Shown here in pieces: positions 20,401 to 30,035 of a stretch of DNA of 64,000 bases (its first letter is position 1; every line of letters begins with the position of its first letter). Below the pieces are notes generated by a model. It ran no database searches and was not told the origin of the DNA. It worked only from the letters and a program-made list of their open reading frames with translations. The stretch covers positions 2,644,001 to 2,708,000 of the forward strand of contig NZ_CP019799.1 in the NCBI RefSeq assembly GCF_002007605.1, written 5' to 3'. This DNA is from Cellvibrio sp. PSBB023 (GTDB lineage: Bacteria; Pseudomonadota; Gammaproteobacteria; Pseudomonadales; Cellvibrionaceae). Both the position numbers and the translations under genes were made by a program.

Positions 20401-21944
20401 TTGGTCACCTGCGCAAATTGCTGGCGGAAGTAGTCGTAAAGTGAGCGCTGTTGGCGCGACAACACGGCCATGGGAGTATCGTCGCCCATGGAGCCTACGG
20501 CTTCCTGACCACCTTCAGCCAGTGGGCGAAGCAATTGGTCGCGCTCTTCAAAGCTCACCTGGAACATTTTCATGTTGGCTTTGAGGGCAATGCCTTCAAT
20601 ACCGTTTTCTTTCGCATCAGTATTGAGCGTTGATTCAATACGCAAAGCGCGCTCTTTCAGCCACTTTTTATAGGGCTGGGTGGACTTCAACTGGTTGTCG
20701 ATATCCTGGGTGTTGTGCAGGGTGCCAGTGGCTGTATCGATCGACATGATTTGGCCTGGGCCAAGGCGGCCTTTGGCAACCACATCGGCAGGATCATAGG
20801 CGTACACGCCCACTTCCGAGGCCACGGTGATCATATCGTCTTTGGTGATAACCCAGCGCGAAGGGCGCAAGCCGTTGCGGTCAAGGGTACATACCGCGTA
20901 GCGACCATCGGTAATTACCAAACCGGCGGGGCCATCCCAGGGTTCGATATGCATAGAGTTGTATTCGTAGAACGCACGCAGATCCGGGTCCATGTTCTCC
21001 ACGTTCTGCCATGCTGGTGGTACCAGCATACGAATAGCGCGGTGCAGTTCCATGCCACCCAGAGTCAAAATTTCCAGCATGTTGTCCAGACTGGATGAGT
21101 CAGAACCAGTGCGGTTCACCAGCGGAGTAACGCTATGCAGCTCGGGCAGGAGTGGCGTTACGAATTTTGGAGTACGCGCCACCGCCCAATTGCGGTTGCC
21201 TACAATAGTGTTGATCTCGCCGTTGTGGGCGAGCATGCGGAACGGCTGGGCCAGTGGCCACTGGGGCATGGTGTTGGTGGAGAAGCGCTGGTGAAATACA
21301 CAGATCGCTGTCTCCAAACGCTCGTCAGCCAAGTCAGCAAAAAAGCGCGGCAGATCCACAGGCATCATCAAGCCTTTGTAGGACAGGATACCGGTGCTCA
21401 AACTGGCCACGTAGAAGGCTTTGTCGTCTTTCAGGCGAATTTCCGCTTTGCGACGCGCCATAAACAATTTGGAGTTGACCTCTTGCAGGGTCAAATCCGG
21501 GTTGTTAACAAACAGGTGATTAAAGGTTGGCAGCGACTTCATGGCGATAGGGCCAAGGCAGCTGGGGTCAACCGGCACGTCGCGCCAGCCAGCCACAATC
21601 AGCCCTTGCGCGGTCAGCTCTTCGGCGACAACAGCACGGGCCTTATCGGCGATAGCCGGGTCGCGGCTGAGCATAATCGCGCCCACACCGTAAATAGAGG
21701 TCAGCTCAGCACCACAGGCTTCTTTCGCAACGGCGCGCAAGAAACTGTCCGGTTTTTGGATCAACAAGCCACAACCGTCGCCGGTTTTACCGTCCGCATT
21801 GATACCACCGCGGTGGGTCATGCAAGTCAGGGCTTCAATTGCCGTAGTAAGCAGACGATGGCTGGTCTTGCCCTTTAAATGGGCAATCAAACCAAAACCG
21901 CAGTTATCTTTGAACTCGTCTATCTGGTAGAGGCCAGTGGTCAT
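17493..21944 (-). CDS. gltB: Glutamate synthase (NADPH) large subunit
   Basis: Makes two glutamates from glutamine and 2-oxoglutarate. Starting at [19 protein letters not shown], the Cys at residue 15 is the class II amidotransferase nucleophile, exposed after removal of a short propeptide. The central and FMN-binding domains follow, with the 3Fe-4S ligands in [12 protein letters not shown] and the C-terminal GXGXG beta-helix domain ([22 protein letters not shown]). 1483 residues is full length. The ATG at 21944 matches family starts; an in-frame codon 54 bp upstream is discounted. Confidence 0.98.
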   Translation of the reverse strand: MTTGLYQIDEFKDNCGFGLIAHLKGKTSHRLLTTAIEALTCMTHRGGINADGKTGDGCGLLIQKPDSFLRAVAKEACGAELTSIYGVGAIMLSRDPAIADKARAVVAEELTAQGLIVAGWRDVPVDPSCLGPIAMKSLPTFNHLFVNNPDLTLQEVNSKLFMARRKAEIRLKDDKAFYVASLSTGILSYKGLMMPVDLPRFFADLADERLETAICVFHQRFSTNTMPQWPLAQPFRMLAHNGEINTIVGNRNWAVARTPKFVTPLLPELHSVTPLVNRTGSDSSSLDNMLEILTLGGMELHRAIRMLVPPAWQNVENMDPDLRAFYEYNSMHIEPWDGPAGLVITDGRYAVCTLDRNGLRPSRWVITKDDMITVASEVGVYAYDPADVVAKGRLGPGQIMSIDTATGTLHNTQDIDNQLKSTQPYKKWLKERALRIESTLNTDAKENGIEGIALKANMKMFQVSFEERDQLLRPLAEGGQEAVGSMGDDTPMAVLSRQQRSLYDYFRQQFAQVTNPPIDPLREAIVMSLETCLGRELPVYDELPEHADRVILSSPVLSPEKFRGLMSLNRPGYDLVKFSLYYNAEETNLKAALTKLCDDVAAAVKSGKVLMVLSDYGFEKGQLPIPALLAVGAVNQHLTNVGLRCDSNLIVETGSARDPHQIAALIAYGATAVYPYLSYHVLNDLIETGELLVDVDTAYKNYRKGIDKGLLKILSKMGISTITSYRSAQLFEAIGLSEEVISMCFESTPSRVAGARFEDLEADQKILAQTAWIERKPIVQGGLLKYVHGSEYHAYNPDVVQSLQKAVQSGNYALWRNYADLVNKRPVSMLRDLLAIREDLCKPIPLSEVEPVESIIKRFDSAGMSLGALSPEAHEALAEAMNRLGGRSNSGEGGEDPARYGTVKSSKIKQVASGRFGVTPAYLVNAEVLQIKVAQGAKPGEGGQLPGGKVNALIARLRHSVPGVTLISPPPHHDIYSIEDLAQLIYDLKQVNPDALVSVKLVSRPGVGTIAAGVAKAYADLITISGYDGGTAASPLTSIKYAGSPWELGLSETHQTLRANDLRDKVRVQADGGLKTGLDVVKAAMLGAESFGFGTGPMVALGCKYLRICHLNNCATGVATQQDKLRKDHYIGTVEMAMNFFKFVAEETREWMARMGVRTLGELVGRVDLLKVLEGETTKQQQLDLSPIIYTDDYLATKPQLCAVSKNEPFDKGETAEAMIKVLLPAIEAKTGGEFEFHITNCDRSIGARISGEIAKRYGNQGMADKPLTLKLTGIAGQSFGVWNAGGLDMYLEGDANDYVGKGMAGGKLVIRPPRSSGFKSNKTSILGNTCLYGATGGKLFAAGTAGERCGVRNSGAHVVVEGAGDHCCEYMTGGVVTVLGQTGVNFGAGMTGGFAYVLDEANDFVDRYNHELVDIHRINTEALEAHRHHLRTVIEEFVKETESAWGQHLLDNFDDYIGKFWLVKPKAASLGSLLVSFRQRGE

Positions 21945-22034
21945 AGGCTGATTCTCAACAAAAATCACTATCAAGGGATACGTATGCGTTAAGCGCAAAG
22001 CTCATGCGAAAGCCGCGCCAAATTGCGTCCCAGA

Positions 22035-22061
22035 CAAAAAAGCCCCTGAGGTGTAGGGGCT
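22035..22061 (-). terminator. Rho-independent terminator
   Basis: AGCCCCT (22041-22047) pairs with AGGGGCT (22055-22061); on the minus strand it is followed by TTTTTTG. It ends the transcript of the minus-strand lipoprotein gene at 22203-22658, upstream of gltB. Confidence 0.85.
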
Positions 22062-22202
22062 AGGCAAATGGGCGCAGGATATTACCCGCTTAGAGGGGCA
22101 TTAGCAAGACAACGGGAGCCAAGTCAGTTGTCAGCTTATGCGACAAACCGGAAGACAGGTAGATGACAAAACCATCACCAAGAGCTTACAAGGGGTGACC
22201 AC

Positions 22203-22658
22203 TCACGACTTTTGCCAGCGCTCGGCGCCGAGCACTTGCTTGTCGCCAAACGCCTCTTTGTCGGCAGGCGTGGCGCTTTCCTTACACTCGCCGCGAACCC
22301 ACAGGTGGTAGCGGGAGATACTGCGATCCAACTCAAAAAAACCGTCGCGGCAATAACCTGCATGCTTCACCACAAACTCGGTGTTTTCCAGCAATCGCTG
22401 ACGCGTGTTGCGACCAACATTAACGCCACCCTCATAAAAATCGCGGCGTGCATCGCTGCCATCGCGACTGACGCGGATGTGGTTCGGGATTTGATCTTCC
22501 GGCCAGCGCAGACGATAGGTAAACATCTTGCTCTCATTGGGCAGGATTTCCACCTCCAGGGTTTCGCTCATTTCACTTTTGACATAACTGCGGCCTGTAG
22601 AACTGCACCCCACCAACAGGCTCAAGCCTATCGCCAGCAATACCCGGTATATCTTCAT
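22203..22658 (-). CDS. Small lipoprotein of unknown function
   Basis: A 151-residue protein with a lipoprotein signal, MKIYRVLLAIGLSLLVGCSS, cleaved before Cys-19. The mature part has charged and aromatic strands (FTYRLRWPEDQIPNHIRV, VKHAGYCRDGFFELDRS) and two further Cys (CRDGF and GECKES) that could pair in the periplasm. I do not recognise a family. The start is the ATG before the lipoprotein signal; an in-frame codon at 22826 would add 56 residues without signal features. It is divergent from the FlgT-like gene. Confidence 0.75.
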   Translation of the reverse strand: MKIYRVLLAIGLSLLVGCSSTGRSYVKSEMSETLEVEILPNESKMFTYRLRWPEDQIPNHIRVSRDGSDARRDFYEGGVNVGRNTRQRLLENTEFVVKHAGYCRDGFFELDRSISRYHLWVRGECKESATPADKEAFGDKQVLGAERWQKS

Positions 22659-22816
22659 GCACCCACTCCACTCAACCCTGGCACCACCACAGCAACCACG
22701 GGAATAATTAATCAGTCTTTGGCCGCCAGGGCCTAAAGAATTGGTTGCCGGGGCCGATAATCTGGCGATAGCAACTTGCCTTGCGCCACTATACCCGCTT
22801 AACACCGGAGCCTGCC

Positions 22817-23953
22817 ATGGGTTCAACCATATCGCTCAATCGGCTACCTCACCGGGTCAATAGCCTGCTGTTGACCAGCATTCTGGGACTGAGTTCAGCG
22901 CTGGTAGCCGCCAGCCCGCTGGTACCCGAGGATATTGCCTACAAACCGGAAGGCACCGTCCCCCTGAGCAAACACACCGACGATACCGTGGTAGTTGGCA
23001 CCGCAGACCTGCCTGGCAATCCAGCCAGCGCACCACAAGCGCAGGAGGGCAGCGCCACACCGACTTATCTGCGCCAGAATCGCTGCCCGGATCATAGCCG
23101 CAACTACAATAACCTGCATAAGTCCCTGGCGATCACCCGCTTTACCCGTCGCAATCCGCAGAGCGCCAACGCTGGCAACCTTTATGCTGTCGAAGCGGGC
23201 ATGCCGACGTTAATCCGCGAGCACCTGACCCAATCCCGCAGCATGGTTGGCCCGGAGATACTTGCCCAGAGTTTTGCCCTGCCGCACCTCAGCGAGACCC
23301 TACTTAAGCAACAGGCGCAGAAAATTGCACGTCAGGCACGCACCCAATTTGTACTCAGCGGCACAATCGATGACATGGCGATGACCGCGCCCAACAGCAC
23401 CTACAACCCCAGCCTCTACCGTCAGGTGGCCAATGGCTTTCATGATTTAACGGGCATAGAAAAATTTGACCCACGTACCCGCGTTTTCAACCTGGATCTT
23501 GAGCTGCGCGATGGCTTTACCGGCGAACCACTCATGAGCCGTCGCTACACCACCAGCGGTGTTTGGAATACACGCCGCACGGCCGGGTTTGATTCGTCAG
23601 CATTTTTTGAAACGCCTTACGGCCAGAAAGTGGCAGAACTCAGTGAGGCCATCAGTGCCGATATCACCCAAACCCTGGACTGCCAACCCTTTATCGCCAA
23701 CATTGATGCCTATCCGGGGCAGACGCAAATTGTGCTTCAGGGTGGCGCCAATAACGGCTTACAGGCCGGAGCCACCATGCAGCTGTATCAAGTGATTGTG
23801 GTGGGTTCCAGCAGCGAGTATCAGGTGAGCGAGACACGACTGGTCAAGCGCCCTACCCGTCTTCACCTGAGCGAGGTTTACCCCTCACATAGCACCGCCG
23901 TGATTGAAGACGGCAGCTATCTGAATGGCCACTATTTGGCGGTTATTGAATAG
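22817..23953 (+). CDS. flgT: Secreted FlgT-like protein (probable flagellar assembly protein T)
   Basis: A 378-residue exported protein; the signal peptide runs to about residue 37 (LGLSSALVAASP). The middle region NLHKSLAITRFTRRNPQSANAGNL followed by a search-like LPHLSETLLKQQAQKIARQARTQFVLSGTIDD, and the C-terminal GGANNGLQAGATMQLYQV, resemble the middle and C-terminal domains of FlgT, which builds the H-ring of polar flagella. No other flagellar gene is next to it. GGAG precedes ATG 22817; a TTG at 22781 would break the signal peptide. The family call is moderate. Confidence 0.55.
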   Translation: MGSTISLNRLPHRVNSLLLTSILGLSSALVAASPLVPEDIAYKPEGTVPLSKHTDDTVVVGTADLPGNPASAPQAQEGSATPTYLRQNRCPDHSRNYNNLHKSLAITRFTRRNPQSANAGNLYAVEAGMPTLIREHLTQSRSMVGPEILAQSFALPHLSETLLKQQAQKIARQARTQFVLSGTIDDMAMTAPNSTYNPSLYRQVANGFHDLTGIEKFDPRTRVFNLDLELRDGFTGEPLMSRRYTTSGVWNTRRTAGFDSSAFFETPYGQKVAELSEAISADITQTLDCQPFIANIDAYPGQTQIVLQGGANNGLQAGATMQLYQVIVVGSSSEYQVSETRLVKRPTRLHLSEVYPSHSTAVIEDGSYLNGHYLAVIE

Positions 23954-23964
23954 GCGAGGATAAA

Positions 23965-25461
23965 CTACCGTTCGCCAAATCGATGATCGAGATACTCATC
24001 GTGGGTAGGCAGGGTTTTTACCATATTGAGGATTGCCGAGCGCGCCAGCGCCAGCTTTTCAGTGATCTGCGCCAACTCGATATTGTCGACCCGCGGGCTG
24101 TATTTGGCAGGTCGAATCCCCATGCCTTCAAACACCGATTGCCAACTGGTACTGCGAAACAATTCGTCGTGCTCTTCGCGCACAATGCCATGTGCTTTAA
24201 ACAATTCGATACGCTCGCGCAGCGAATCCGGCAGCGGCATGGTTTGGCACCAGCGCCAAAAATCGCTGTCACTGCGCTCGCTGGTGCAGTAGTGCAGCAG
24301 GATAAAATCGCGTACCTCTTCGTAATCAGCCCCCATACGACGGCTGTATTCGCGCCGCAAGCTGGGGTCACATTCCAGATCGGGGAAAAAGCGCAAAAAA
24401 TAATCCATACCTCGGGTAATTAAATGGATCGCCGTGGACTCCAGCGGCTCCACAAAACCACCGGATAGCCCCAACGCCAAACAATTGTTTTTCCAAAATT
24501 CCAGACGCCGCCCGGCAGTAAAACTGATCAGGCGCGGATCGTTAATGCGCGGCGCATCCAGATTGCTGAGCAGCGTGGTTTTGGCGTCCGCATCGGTGCA
24601 AAAACGGCTGGAATATACATAGCCATGCCCGGTGGCATTGCGTAGCGGAATCCGCCAGGACCAACCTGCTTTACGCGCTGTGGCCGTGGTGTAAGGCATA
24701 CGTGATCCGGCCGCTTCGGTTTTCACCACAATGGCGCGATCACAAGGCAAATAGTGCGACCAATCCTCAAAACCCGCCGCCATGGCGCCATCGATCAGCA
24801 GCGCACGAAAACCAGAGCAATCGATAAAAAAGTCACCCTCAATTTTGCGTCCATCCGCCAATACCAGCGCCGAAATAAACCCATTATCACGGCGCTCCAC
24901 GGCGACATAATTGCCTTCGCTACGCGTCACCCCGCGCGCTTCGGCATAGCGGCGCAGATAAGCGGCCACCAACTTGGCATCCAGGTGAATGGCATAGCCA
25001 GCACCGCCGATAGGCGTATTCATGGATTGGGATGGCAAAAAGAAACGCCCCTGCGCAGCCATCACCGAACAGGGCGAAAAATCCTGCAAGGGATAAGATT
25101 CACCAGCCATAGTCGCCTTCAGCCAGCACTGATAGAAATCCTGACTGCCGATGCGCTGACCTATAGCGCCATAGGGGTGAAAGTAGGATTGATTGCGATG
25201 GCGCCAATCGACAAATTTAATACCGAGCTTGTAGCAAGCCTGGGTCTCGCGAATAAAGTCCTCTTCATCAATACCGAGGCTGGTAATCAAGCGCACCACA
25301 GGGGGAATAGTCGATTCACCCACCCCGACCGCACCTATATCGTCCGACTCGATGAGTTCGATACTGCACAGGTCGCGACGTACATGTGCCGCCAGCATCG
25401 CCGCCGCGATCCAGCCCGATGTGCCGCCACCGAGGATGACGATTTTTTTGATTGAATTCAT
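23965..25461 (-). CDS. Tryptophan halogenase family flavoprotein
   Basis: A 498-residue FADH2-dependent halogenase-type protein. It has the FAD motif GGGTSGWIAAAMLAAHV at residues 10-26, the GVGESTIPP block, the family lysine in CYKLGIKFVDW and the halogenase signature WSWRIP. The substrate is not predictable; these enzymes chlorinate or brominate indoles, and environmental gammaproteobacteria carry several of unknown target. GGAG precedes the ATG. The gene lies 30 bp downstream of the OxyR-like gene on the same strand, so both may be one transcript. No flavin reductase gene is nearby. Confidence 0.92.
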   Translation of the reverse strand: MNSIKKIVILGGGTSGWIAAAMLAAHVRRDLCSIELIESDDIGAVGVGESTIPPVVRLITSLGIDEEDFIRETQACYKLGIKFVDWRHRNQSYFHPYGAIGQRIGSQDFYQCWLKATMAGESYPLQDFSPCSVMAAQGRFFLPSQSMNTPIGGAGYAIHLDAKLVAAYLRRYAEARGVTRSEGNYVAVERRDNGFISALVLADGRKIEGDFFIDCSGFRALLIDGAMAAGFEDWSHYLPCDRAIVVKTEAAGSRMPYTTATARKAGWSWRIPLRNATGHGYVYSSRFCTDADAKTTLLSNLDAPRINDPRLISFTAGRRLEFWKNNCLALGLSGGFVEPLESTAIHLITRGMDYFLRFFPDLECDPSLRREYSRRMGADYEEVRDFILLHYCTSERSDSDFWRWCQTMPLPDSLRERIELFKAHGIVREEHDELFRSTSWQSVFEGMGIRPAKYSPRVDNIELAQITEKLALARSAILNMVKTLPTHDEYLDHRFGER

Positions 25462-25491
25462 GACTGCTCCACTCGCGTCAACGCCGAACCC

Positions 25492-26445
25492 TTAATAGCC
25501 TTGCACACCCAACAGGCTCTGCTCCGCTGAGTCAGGCTCCGTTGTAAAACGCCAATAGGCTCCACTGCATGCCTGTATGGATCGGCGCAGCACATCAATT
25601 GCCTTGTGCCGGGGGAAGCTGGCGCGCCACGCCAGTGCCAAGGTGCGTTCAGCACCCGGGATATCCAGCGGCCTTGCCACCAGCCGGTTGGCCAGGCATA
25701 CACTTGGGGTCGCTGCCGAGCGAGGCACTATGGCCAACCCCTGACCTGCGGCCACCATGTAGCGCAGGGTTTCCAAACTGTTGATGCGAGCGCCGGGCAA
25801 AGGCACAGATGCCAGCTCAGGCAGCAACGCCAATACCTGCGCACGCAGACAATGGCCGTCCGCCAGCAATAGCAATGGCTGTCCGGCAAGCGCCGTCGCA
25901 TCAATAGTCGCCCTCGCAGCCAAGGGGTGAGCCTGCGGCAGTATAGCCACCAATGGCTCGTCGTAGAGCGCTTGAACCACCACATCAGCTTGGGCAAATG
26001 GCAAGGAAACCAGCATCGCATCCAGTGTGCCGTCGCGCAGCTGCTGACCCAGATGAGCGGTCACATCCTCCTGCACGACCAGTGGCATGGCAGGCGCCTG
26101 CTGCTGCACAAAGGGAATCAATTGCGGCAACAAATAGGGCGCCACAGTGTAGATCACCCCGAGACGCAAGGGATCACCCAATTGATCGCGCCCGGCATCC
26201 GCCAGTTGCTGAATGCCTTCCATGCTCTGCAGTACGCGTCGCGCCTGCGCAATAATTCCCTGGCCCAACGGCGTTGGATGAACCCCACTCTTGGTGCGCT
26301 CAAATAACACCACACCCAGCGCCTCTTCCAATTTTTTAACTGACACACTGAGATTGGGCTGACTGACATTACAACGCTGCGCCGCACGCCCAACGTGCCG
26401 CGTATCTGCCAATTCAACGATGTAGCGCAATTCGGTAAGGGTCAT
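25492..26445 (-). CDS. OxyR-like LysR-family regulator lacking the second redox cysteine
   Basis: A 317-residue LysR-type regulator aligned over its whole length with OxyR: N-terminal HTH (MTLTELRYIVELADTRHVGRAAQRCNVSQPNLS) and the IYTVAPYLLPQLIP effector domain. The peroxide-sensing Cys is present in DGHCLRAQVLALLPEL, but position +9, where OxyR has the resolving Cys-208, is Leu. Disulfide sensing as in E. coli OxyR is therefore not possible with that residue. No katG or ahpC lies next to it; instead the tryptophan halogenase follows after 30 bp. Confidence 0.85.
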   Translation of the reverse strand: MTLTELRYIVELADTRHVGRAAQRCNVSQPNLSVSVKKLEEALGVVLFERTKSGVHPTPLGQGIIAQARRVLQSMEGIQQLADAGRDQLGDPLRLGVIYTVAPYLLPQLIPFVQQQAPAMPLVVQEDVTAHLGQQLRDGTLDAMLVSLPFAQADVVVQALYDEPLVAILPQAHPLAARATIDATALAGQPLLLLADGHCLRAQVLALLPELASVPLPGARINSLETLRYMVAAGQGLAIVPRSAATPSVCLANRLVARPLDIPGAERTLALAWRASFPRHKAIDVLRRSIQACSGAYWRFTTEPDSAEQSLLGVQGY

Positions 26446-26716
26446 ATCCGCTCAGCTATGCTGCTCTGTTGTCCACCAATAAAGACGCCCAGTTTGCCCT
26501 GTTGCGCCGGGCGATACAAAAGCTACGGCGACGATTGGCAAACATTCTCTAAACGAAAGAACATCACTAAAGTGTCGATTTTTTTATCACTATTTTGACG
26601 CCAAATCCAAAAATGAGACACCCATCACAGCAAAATCATGTACTTACCTAACTTGGCACTTAATTTGCTCTCTTTGCGAAAAGAACTTGGTTAAATCACT
26701 CACTTGGAAAATTATC

Positions 26717-27547
26717 ATGCTCAACACCCTCAAATTGCTTGGATGCTTAACCCTGGCCACGCTTGCAACCAGCTCTGCAATGGCCGCGCCTATCAGTTTT
26801 GACCTGGTCAACCCTGATTCACGCAATGGCGTTTTGAACTCTACCTACGCTAAACAATACAACTACGAAGAACAGGATCTTGGCCTGTCAGTGACCGGTT
26901 GGTCTTACGGCACCCAAACCACCACCACAACCACTTGCACCAAGTACAACAAGCAAGGCAAGTGCACCAAAACCACTAGCACCACCACAACCTCTGTCAA
27001 AAAAGAAATTGAACAAGACTACGTCGGCAGATGGGATGGCTTGGGTGTTGAGAAAACTGACTCACCCAACCACGCCGTTGACAATGAAGGTGGCGATTTC
27101 GACATGCACCTCCTGTCATTTGACGAGTTGGTCAAGCTGATTTCTATCGATGTGGGCTGGTACCAAAACGATGCCGACATCTCCATTTTGGCGTTCAATG
27201 GCAGTAGCTTTGATAGCAGCTCCCTATTAGGCAAAAAATGGGAAGACTTGCTGAGCAACAACTGGTCACTGGTAGGCAACTACTACAACGTAGACATCAC
27301 CGGTAACTCAGGTGCCGTTAACTTTGACGGCGTAGTGTCACAATACTGGCTGGTTGGCGCTTACAATCCGGCGTTTGGCGACGTTTTCAGTGGTCCTAAC
27401 AAAAACAAAACTGGTGGTGACGACTTCTACAAATTGAAAGGCGTTACCGTAGAGAGACCACCGGTTGAAGTACCTGAGCCAAGCGCCCTGTTGTTACTGG
27501 CACTGGGCTTGATCAGCTTGGGATGTGTTCGCCGCCGCAAGGTGTAA
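26717..27547 (+). CDS. PEP-CTERM sorting-domain surface protein
   Basis: A 276-residue exported protein with a signal peptide (MLNTLKLLGCLTLATLATSS) and a C-terminal PEP-CTERM tail: VPEPSALLLLALGLISLGC then RRRK. It is thus a substrate for an exosortase-type transpeptidase and is probably released or anchored at the outer surface. The body has a Thr-rich insert (TTTTTTCTKYNKQGKCTKTT) and acidic strands and resembles exosortase-dependent XDP1-like proteins. No exosortase is in the window. ATG 26717 is chosen because the signal peptide starts there. A strong terminator follows. Confidence 0.87.
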   Translation: MLNTLKLLGCLTLATLATSSAMAAPISFDLVNPDSRNGVLNSTYAKQYNYEEQDLGLSVTGWSYGTQTTTTTTCTKYNKQGKCTKTTSTTTTSVKKEIEQDYVGRWDGLGVEKTDSPNHAVDNEGGDFDMHLLSFDELVKLISIDVGWYQNDADISILAFNGSSFDSSSLLGKKWEDLLSNNWSLVGNYYNVDITGNSGAVNFDGVVSQYWLVGAYNPAFGDVFSGPNKNKTGGDDFYKLKGVTVERPPVEVPEPSALLLLALGLISLGCVRRRKV

Positions 27548-27567
27548 TTGCTCACAGCTATCCAAGA

Positions 27568-27592
27568 AAAGGGCGCCTTGTGCGCCCTTTTT
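27568..27592 (+). terminator. Rho-independent terminator after the PEP-CTERM gene
   Basis: AAAGGGCGC (27568-27576), loop CTTGT, GCGCCCTTT (27582-27590) followed by TTT. Confidence 0.92.
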
Positions 27593-27722
27593 TATTGCCT
27601 ATAAATCTCAATCGCTTATGATGACGTCCGCTCCACGCAACAAAAAGCTAAAACAATAACAAGCTCAAACAACAATAAGTTCAGACACAACAAGAACAAT
27701 CGATTCCCGAGGTACATCAACA

Positions 27723-28496
27723 ATGCGCAACAGATTCCTGATTTCCATCGCACTGGGTTACTCCCTGGTTGTGGCGAGCCTGAGTGCTCAGGCACAACAA
27801 TTTAACGTCCTGTTATTTACCAAGACCAACGGCTTCCACCATGAGTCTGTCAATGAAGGCGTAACCGCCGTGCGAAAGCTCGCCGTACGCCATGACTTTG
27901 CGGTGGATTGGCACGAAGACGCCAGCATTTTCAATGATGAACGATTGAAAAAGTATCACGCCGTGGTTTTCCTGCTCACCACAGGCGATATTCTCAATGA
28001 TGAACAACAAGCGGCGATGGAACGTTTTATTCGTTCCGGCAAAGGCTTTGTTGGCATTCACAGCGCCTCCGATACCGAATATGACTGGGACTGGTACACC
28101 AAAATGGTAGGCCGCACCTTTCATATCCACCCAGCGAACCAAACTGCCGAGCTGGAAGTGATCGACCGTAAATTCCCAGGCCTTGATCGCATGCCCGACC
28201 GCTTTTTGTGGACCGATGAATGGTACGAGTTTGGCGCCGAGCGCATTAAAGGCTTGAACTACATTCTGGCAGTTGACGAGAAAACCTATGACCCACGCGC
28301 CCAATGGGGTGAGAAAAAAGGCGTCGGCATGGGCAAATTCCACCCCATCGCCTGGTACCACAACTACGATGGTGGTCGCGCGTTTTACACCGCCCTGGGG
28401 CACCTGCCGGCAACCTATAGCGACACCCTGTTCCTTGAACATATCTACGGCGGTATTTACTGGGCTGCAACCGGTAAAGGCCTGCGTAAAAAATAA
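27723..28496 (+). CDS. Secreted ThuA-domain protein
   Basis: A 257-residue protein with a signal peptide ending SLSAQAQQ at about 25. The mature part is one ThuA-like domain of the class I glutamine amidotransferase-like fold: VLLFTKTNGFHHESV at the start, VFLLTTGDILNDEQQAAMERFI, GFVGIHSASDTEYDW, and a late HPIAWYHNYDGGRAFYTALGH. ThuA domains are tied to sugar metabolism; some act on keto-sugars. It lies 34 bp before the mannosyltransferase gene but may have its own role. Confidence 0.9.
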   Translation: MRNRFLISIALGYSLVVASLSAQAQQFNVLLFTKTNGFHHESVNEGVTAVRKLAVRHDFAVDWHEDASIFNDERLKKYHAVVFLLTTGDILNDEQQAAMERFIRSGKGFVGIHSASDTEYDWDWYTKMVGRTFHIHPANQTAELEVIDRKFPGLDRMPDRFLWTDEWYEFGAERIKGLNYILAVDEKTYDPRAQWGEKKGVGMGKFHPIAWYHNYDGGRAFYTALGHLPATYSDTLFLEHIYGGIYWAATGKGLRKK

Positions 28497-28530
28497 ATCC
28501 AACACATAACGCTAACTAAAAAAATACACT

Positions 28531-30033
28531 ATGAAACTTTTCCTGAAGACCTACGCACGTTTTATTTACCCGGCGGTGATCCTCATCATTTCGCTGGGTA
28601 TTTATTTCCCTTTTTACGGTAGCCCCCAAGCTATGTTTTGGGATGAAAACTACCATGTCGCCTCTGCGCAAAAACATATTGATGGCGTGATGTACATGGA
28701 ACCTCACCCTCCCCTTGGCAAAATGCTGATGGCAGTGGGTGAGGTGATGTTTGGTGGCAACGGCGAGATCGACAAGCAAAAGTTGCTGGAGACAGACTAT
28801 CTGACCGGTGACAATGCACCACCGGCCATGACCTACAAAGGCTTTCGCTGGCCCTCGGTCATTATGATGGCGTTTGGTGTGTTATTTTTTTACGGCATTA
28901 TTAATGCGATTACCCAACGCGCATGGTTGGCCGCTGCGTTTACCAGTCTGGTGATTTTTGATAACGCCCTGGTAATTCACTCGCGCGCCGCCATGCTCGA
29001 AGGTATCCAACTCTTTTTTATTCTTGGCGCCCTCTATTATTTTGTGCGCGTCGCTACTGATTTTATCCATCACCACAAGGCTATTTTATTAAAACACTAC
29101 GCCCTGCTCGGAGTGTGGATCGGCCTTGCCATTGCGGTAAAAGTAAATGCCTTTATTTTGCTACTGCTGTTTGTGATGCTGTTTGGTGTGGATCAATGGA
29201 GTGCAATTAAACAATGGCAATGGCGCGCCTTAATCGCCCGCCTTGCGACTACCGTACCCGCCGGGGTTATTCCGGTAGCAGCCGTATTTTTGGCGGTGTT
29301 TTATGTACATATCGGCATGGGCACCACCATTGTGAAAGACCGCACTTACAAAGCCTCGCCCGAATACCTCGCCCAAATTCGCGCGGGTAACACCTGGTCA
29401 CCCAGCACCTTTATGCTGGGCATGAAAGACAACCTGAAATATATGTCGGAATATGCCGATGGCGTACCGCGCCTGGATGTGTGCAAACCCGATGAAAACG
29501 GCAGCTATGCCATGGGCTGGCCACTGAGCAAAAAAACCATTAGCTATCGCTGGGACAAAAACACCGTGGACGGCAAAGTCGTGGTGAAATACAAATACCT
29601 GATTGGCAACCCAATTGTGTGGTTCTCGGTATTGGGCGGCATTATTTTATCGGCAGGCTTAATCATTGGCCGCTATGTTTACAACAATCCCATTAAAGAT
29701 GAAAAACTGTTTTATTGGATTTGCGCTTTCACTGCACTCTACATCAGCTACATGGTAGCGATCCTGCAAATCGAACGGGTGATGTACTTATATCACTACC
29801 TGGTGCCGCTGCTATTTGGCGCCGTCAATTTGGCACTGGTATTTAATTACATCTACCGCGATGAAGTGCTCGCCAACAACAAACACACCATTATCAATGC
29901 CAGTTTATTCGCACTGCTGGTCATCGCCGTGTTCGCATTTTTCTCGCCCTTCACCTATGGCTTCGGCTTGACCGAAGATCAATTTGAAATGCGCAACTGG
30001 TTCAGCTTCTGGAAATTGCAGGTGGTGAGATAA
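28531..30033 (+). CDS. PMT-family (GT39) dolichyl-phosphate-mannose protein mannosyltransferase
   Basis: A 500-residue polytopic membrane protein with about ten hydrophobic segments. The first extracytoplasmic loop has the PMT motif: MFWDENYHVASAQKH, then MEPHPPLGKML, where the Asp-Glu pair is the expected catalytic site. Bacterial PMT proteins transfer mannose from a polyprenyl carrier to Ser/Thr of exported proteins. It overlaps functionally with the next gene, whose ATG starts 2 bp after its stop. Substrate proteins are not known; PEP-CTERM or Ser-rich exported proteins are candidates by inference only. Confidence 0.87.
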   Translation: MKLFLKTYARFIYPAVILIISLGIYFPFYGSPQAMFWDENYHVASAQKHIDGVMYMEPHPPLGKMLMAVGEVMFGGNGEIDKQKLLETDYLTGDNAPPAMTYKGFRWPSVIMMAFGVLFFYGIINAITQRAWLAAAFTSLVIFDNALVIHSRAAMLEGIQLFFILGALYYFVRVATDFIHHHKAILLKHYALLGVWIGLAIAVKVNAFILLLLFVMLFGVDQWSAIKQWQWRALIARLATTVPAGVIPVAAVFLAVFYVHIGMGTTIVKDRTYKASPEYLAQIRAGNTWSPSTFMLGMKDNLKYMSEYADGVPRLDVCKPDENGSYAMGWPLSKKTISYRWDKNTVDGKVVVKYKYLIGNPIVWFSVLGGIILSAGLIIGRYVYNNPIKDEKLFYWICAFTALYISYMVAILQIERVMYLYHYLVPLLFGAVNLALVFNYIYRDEVLANNKHTIINASLFALLVIAVFAFFSPFTYGFGLTEDQFEMRNWFSFWKLQVVR

Positions 30034-30035
30034 TC

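Noticed and set aside
17493..21944. Many long plus-strand frames opposite gltB
   Set aside because: Shadow frames of a strongly conserved gene; their translations have no family features or start signals.
26940..27000. ACC/ACA-rich repeat in the PEP-CTERM gene as a tandem repeat or CRISPR-like array
   Set aside because: It is a Thr-rich coding stretch in frame, without spacers or regular units.
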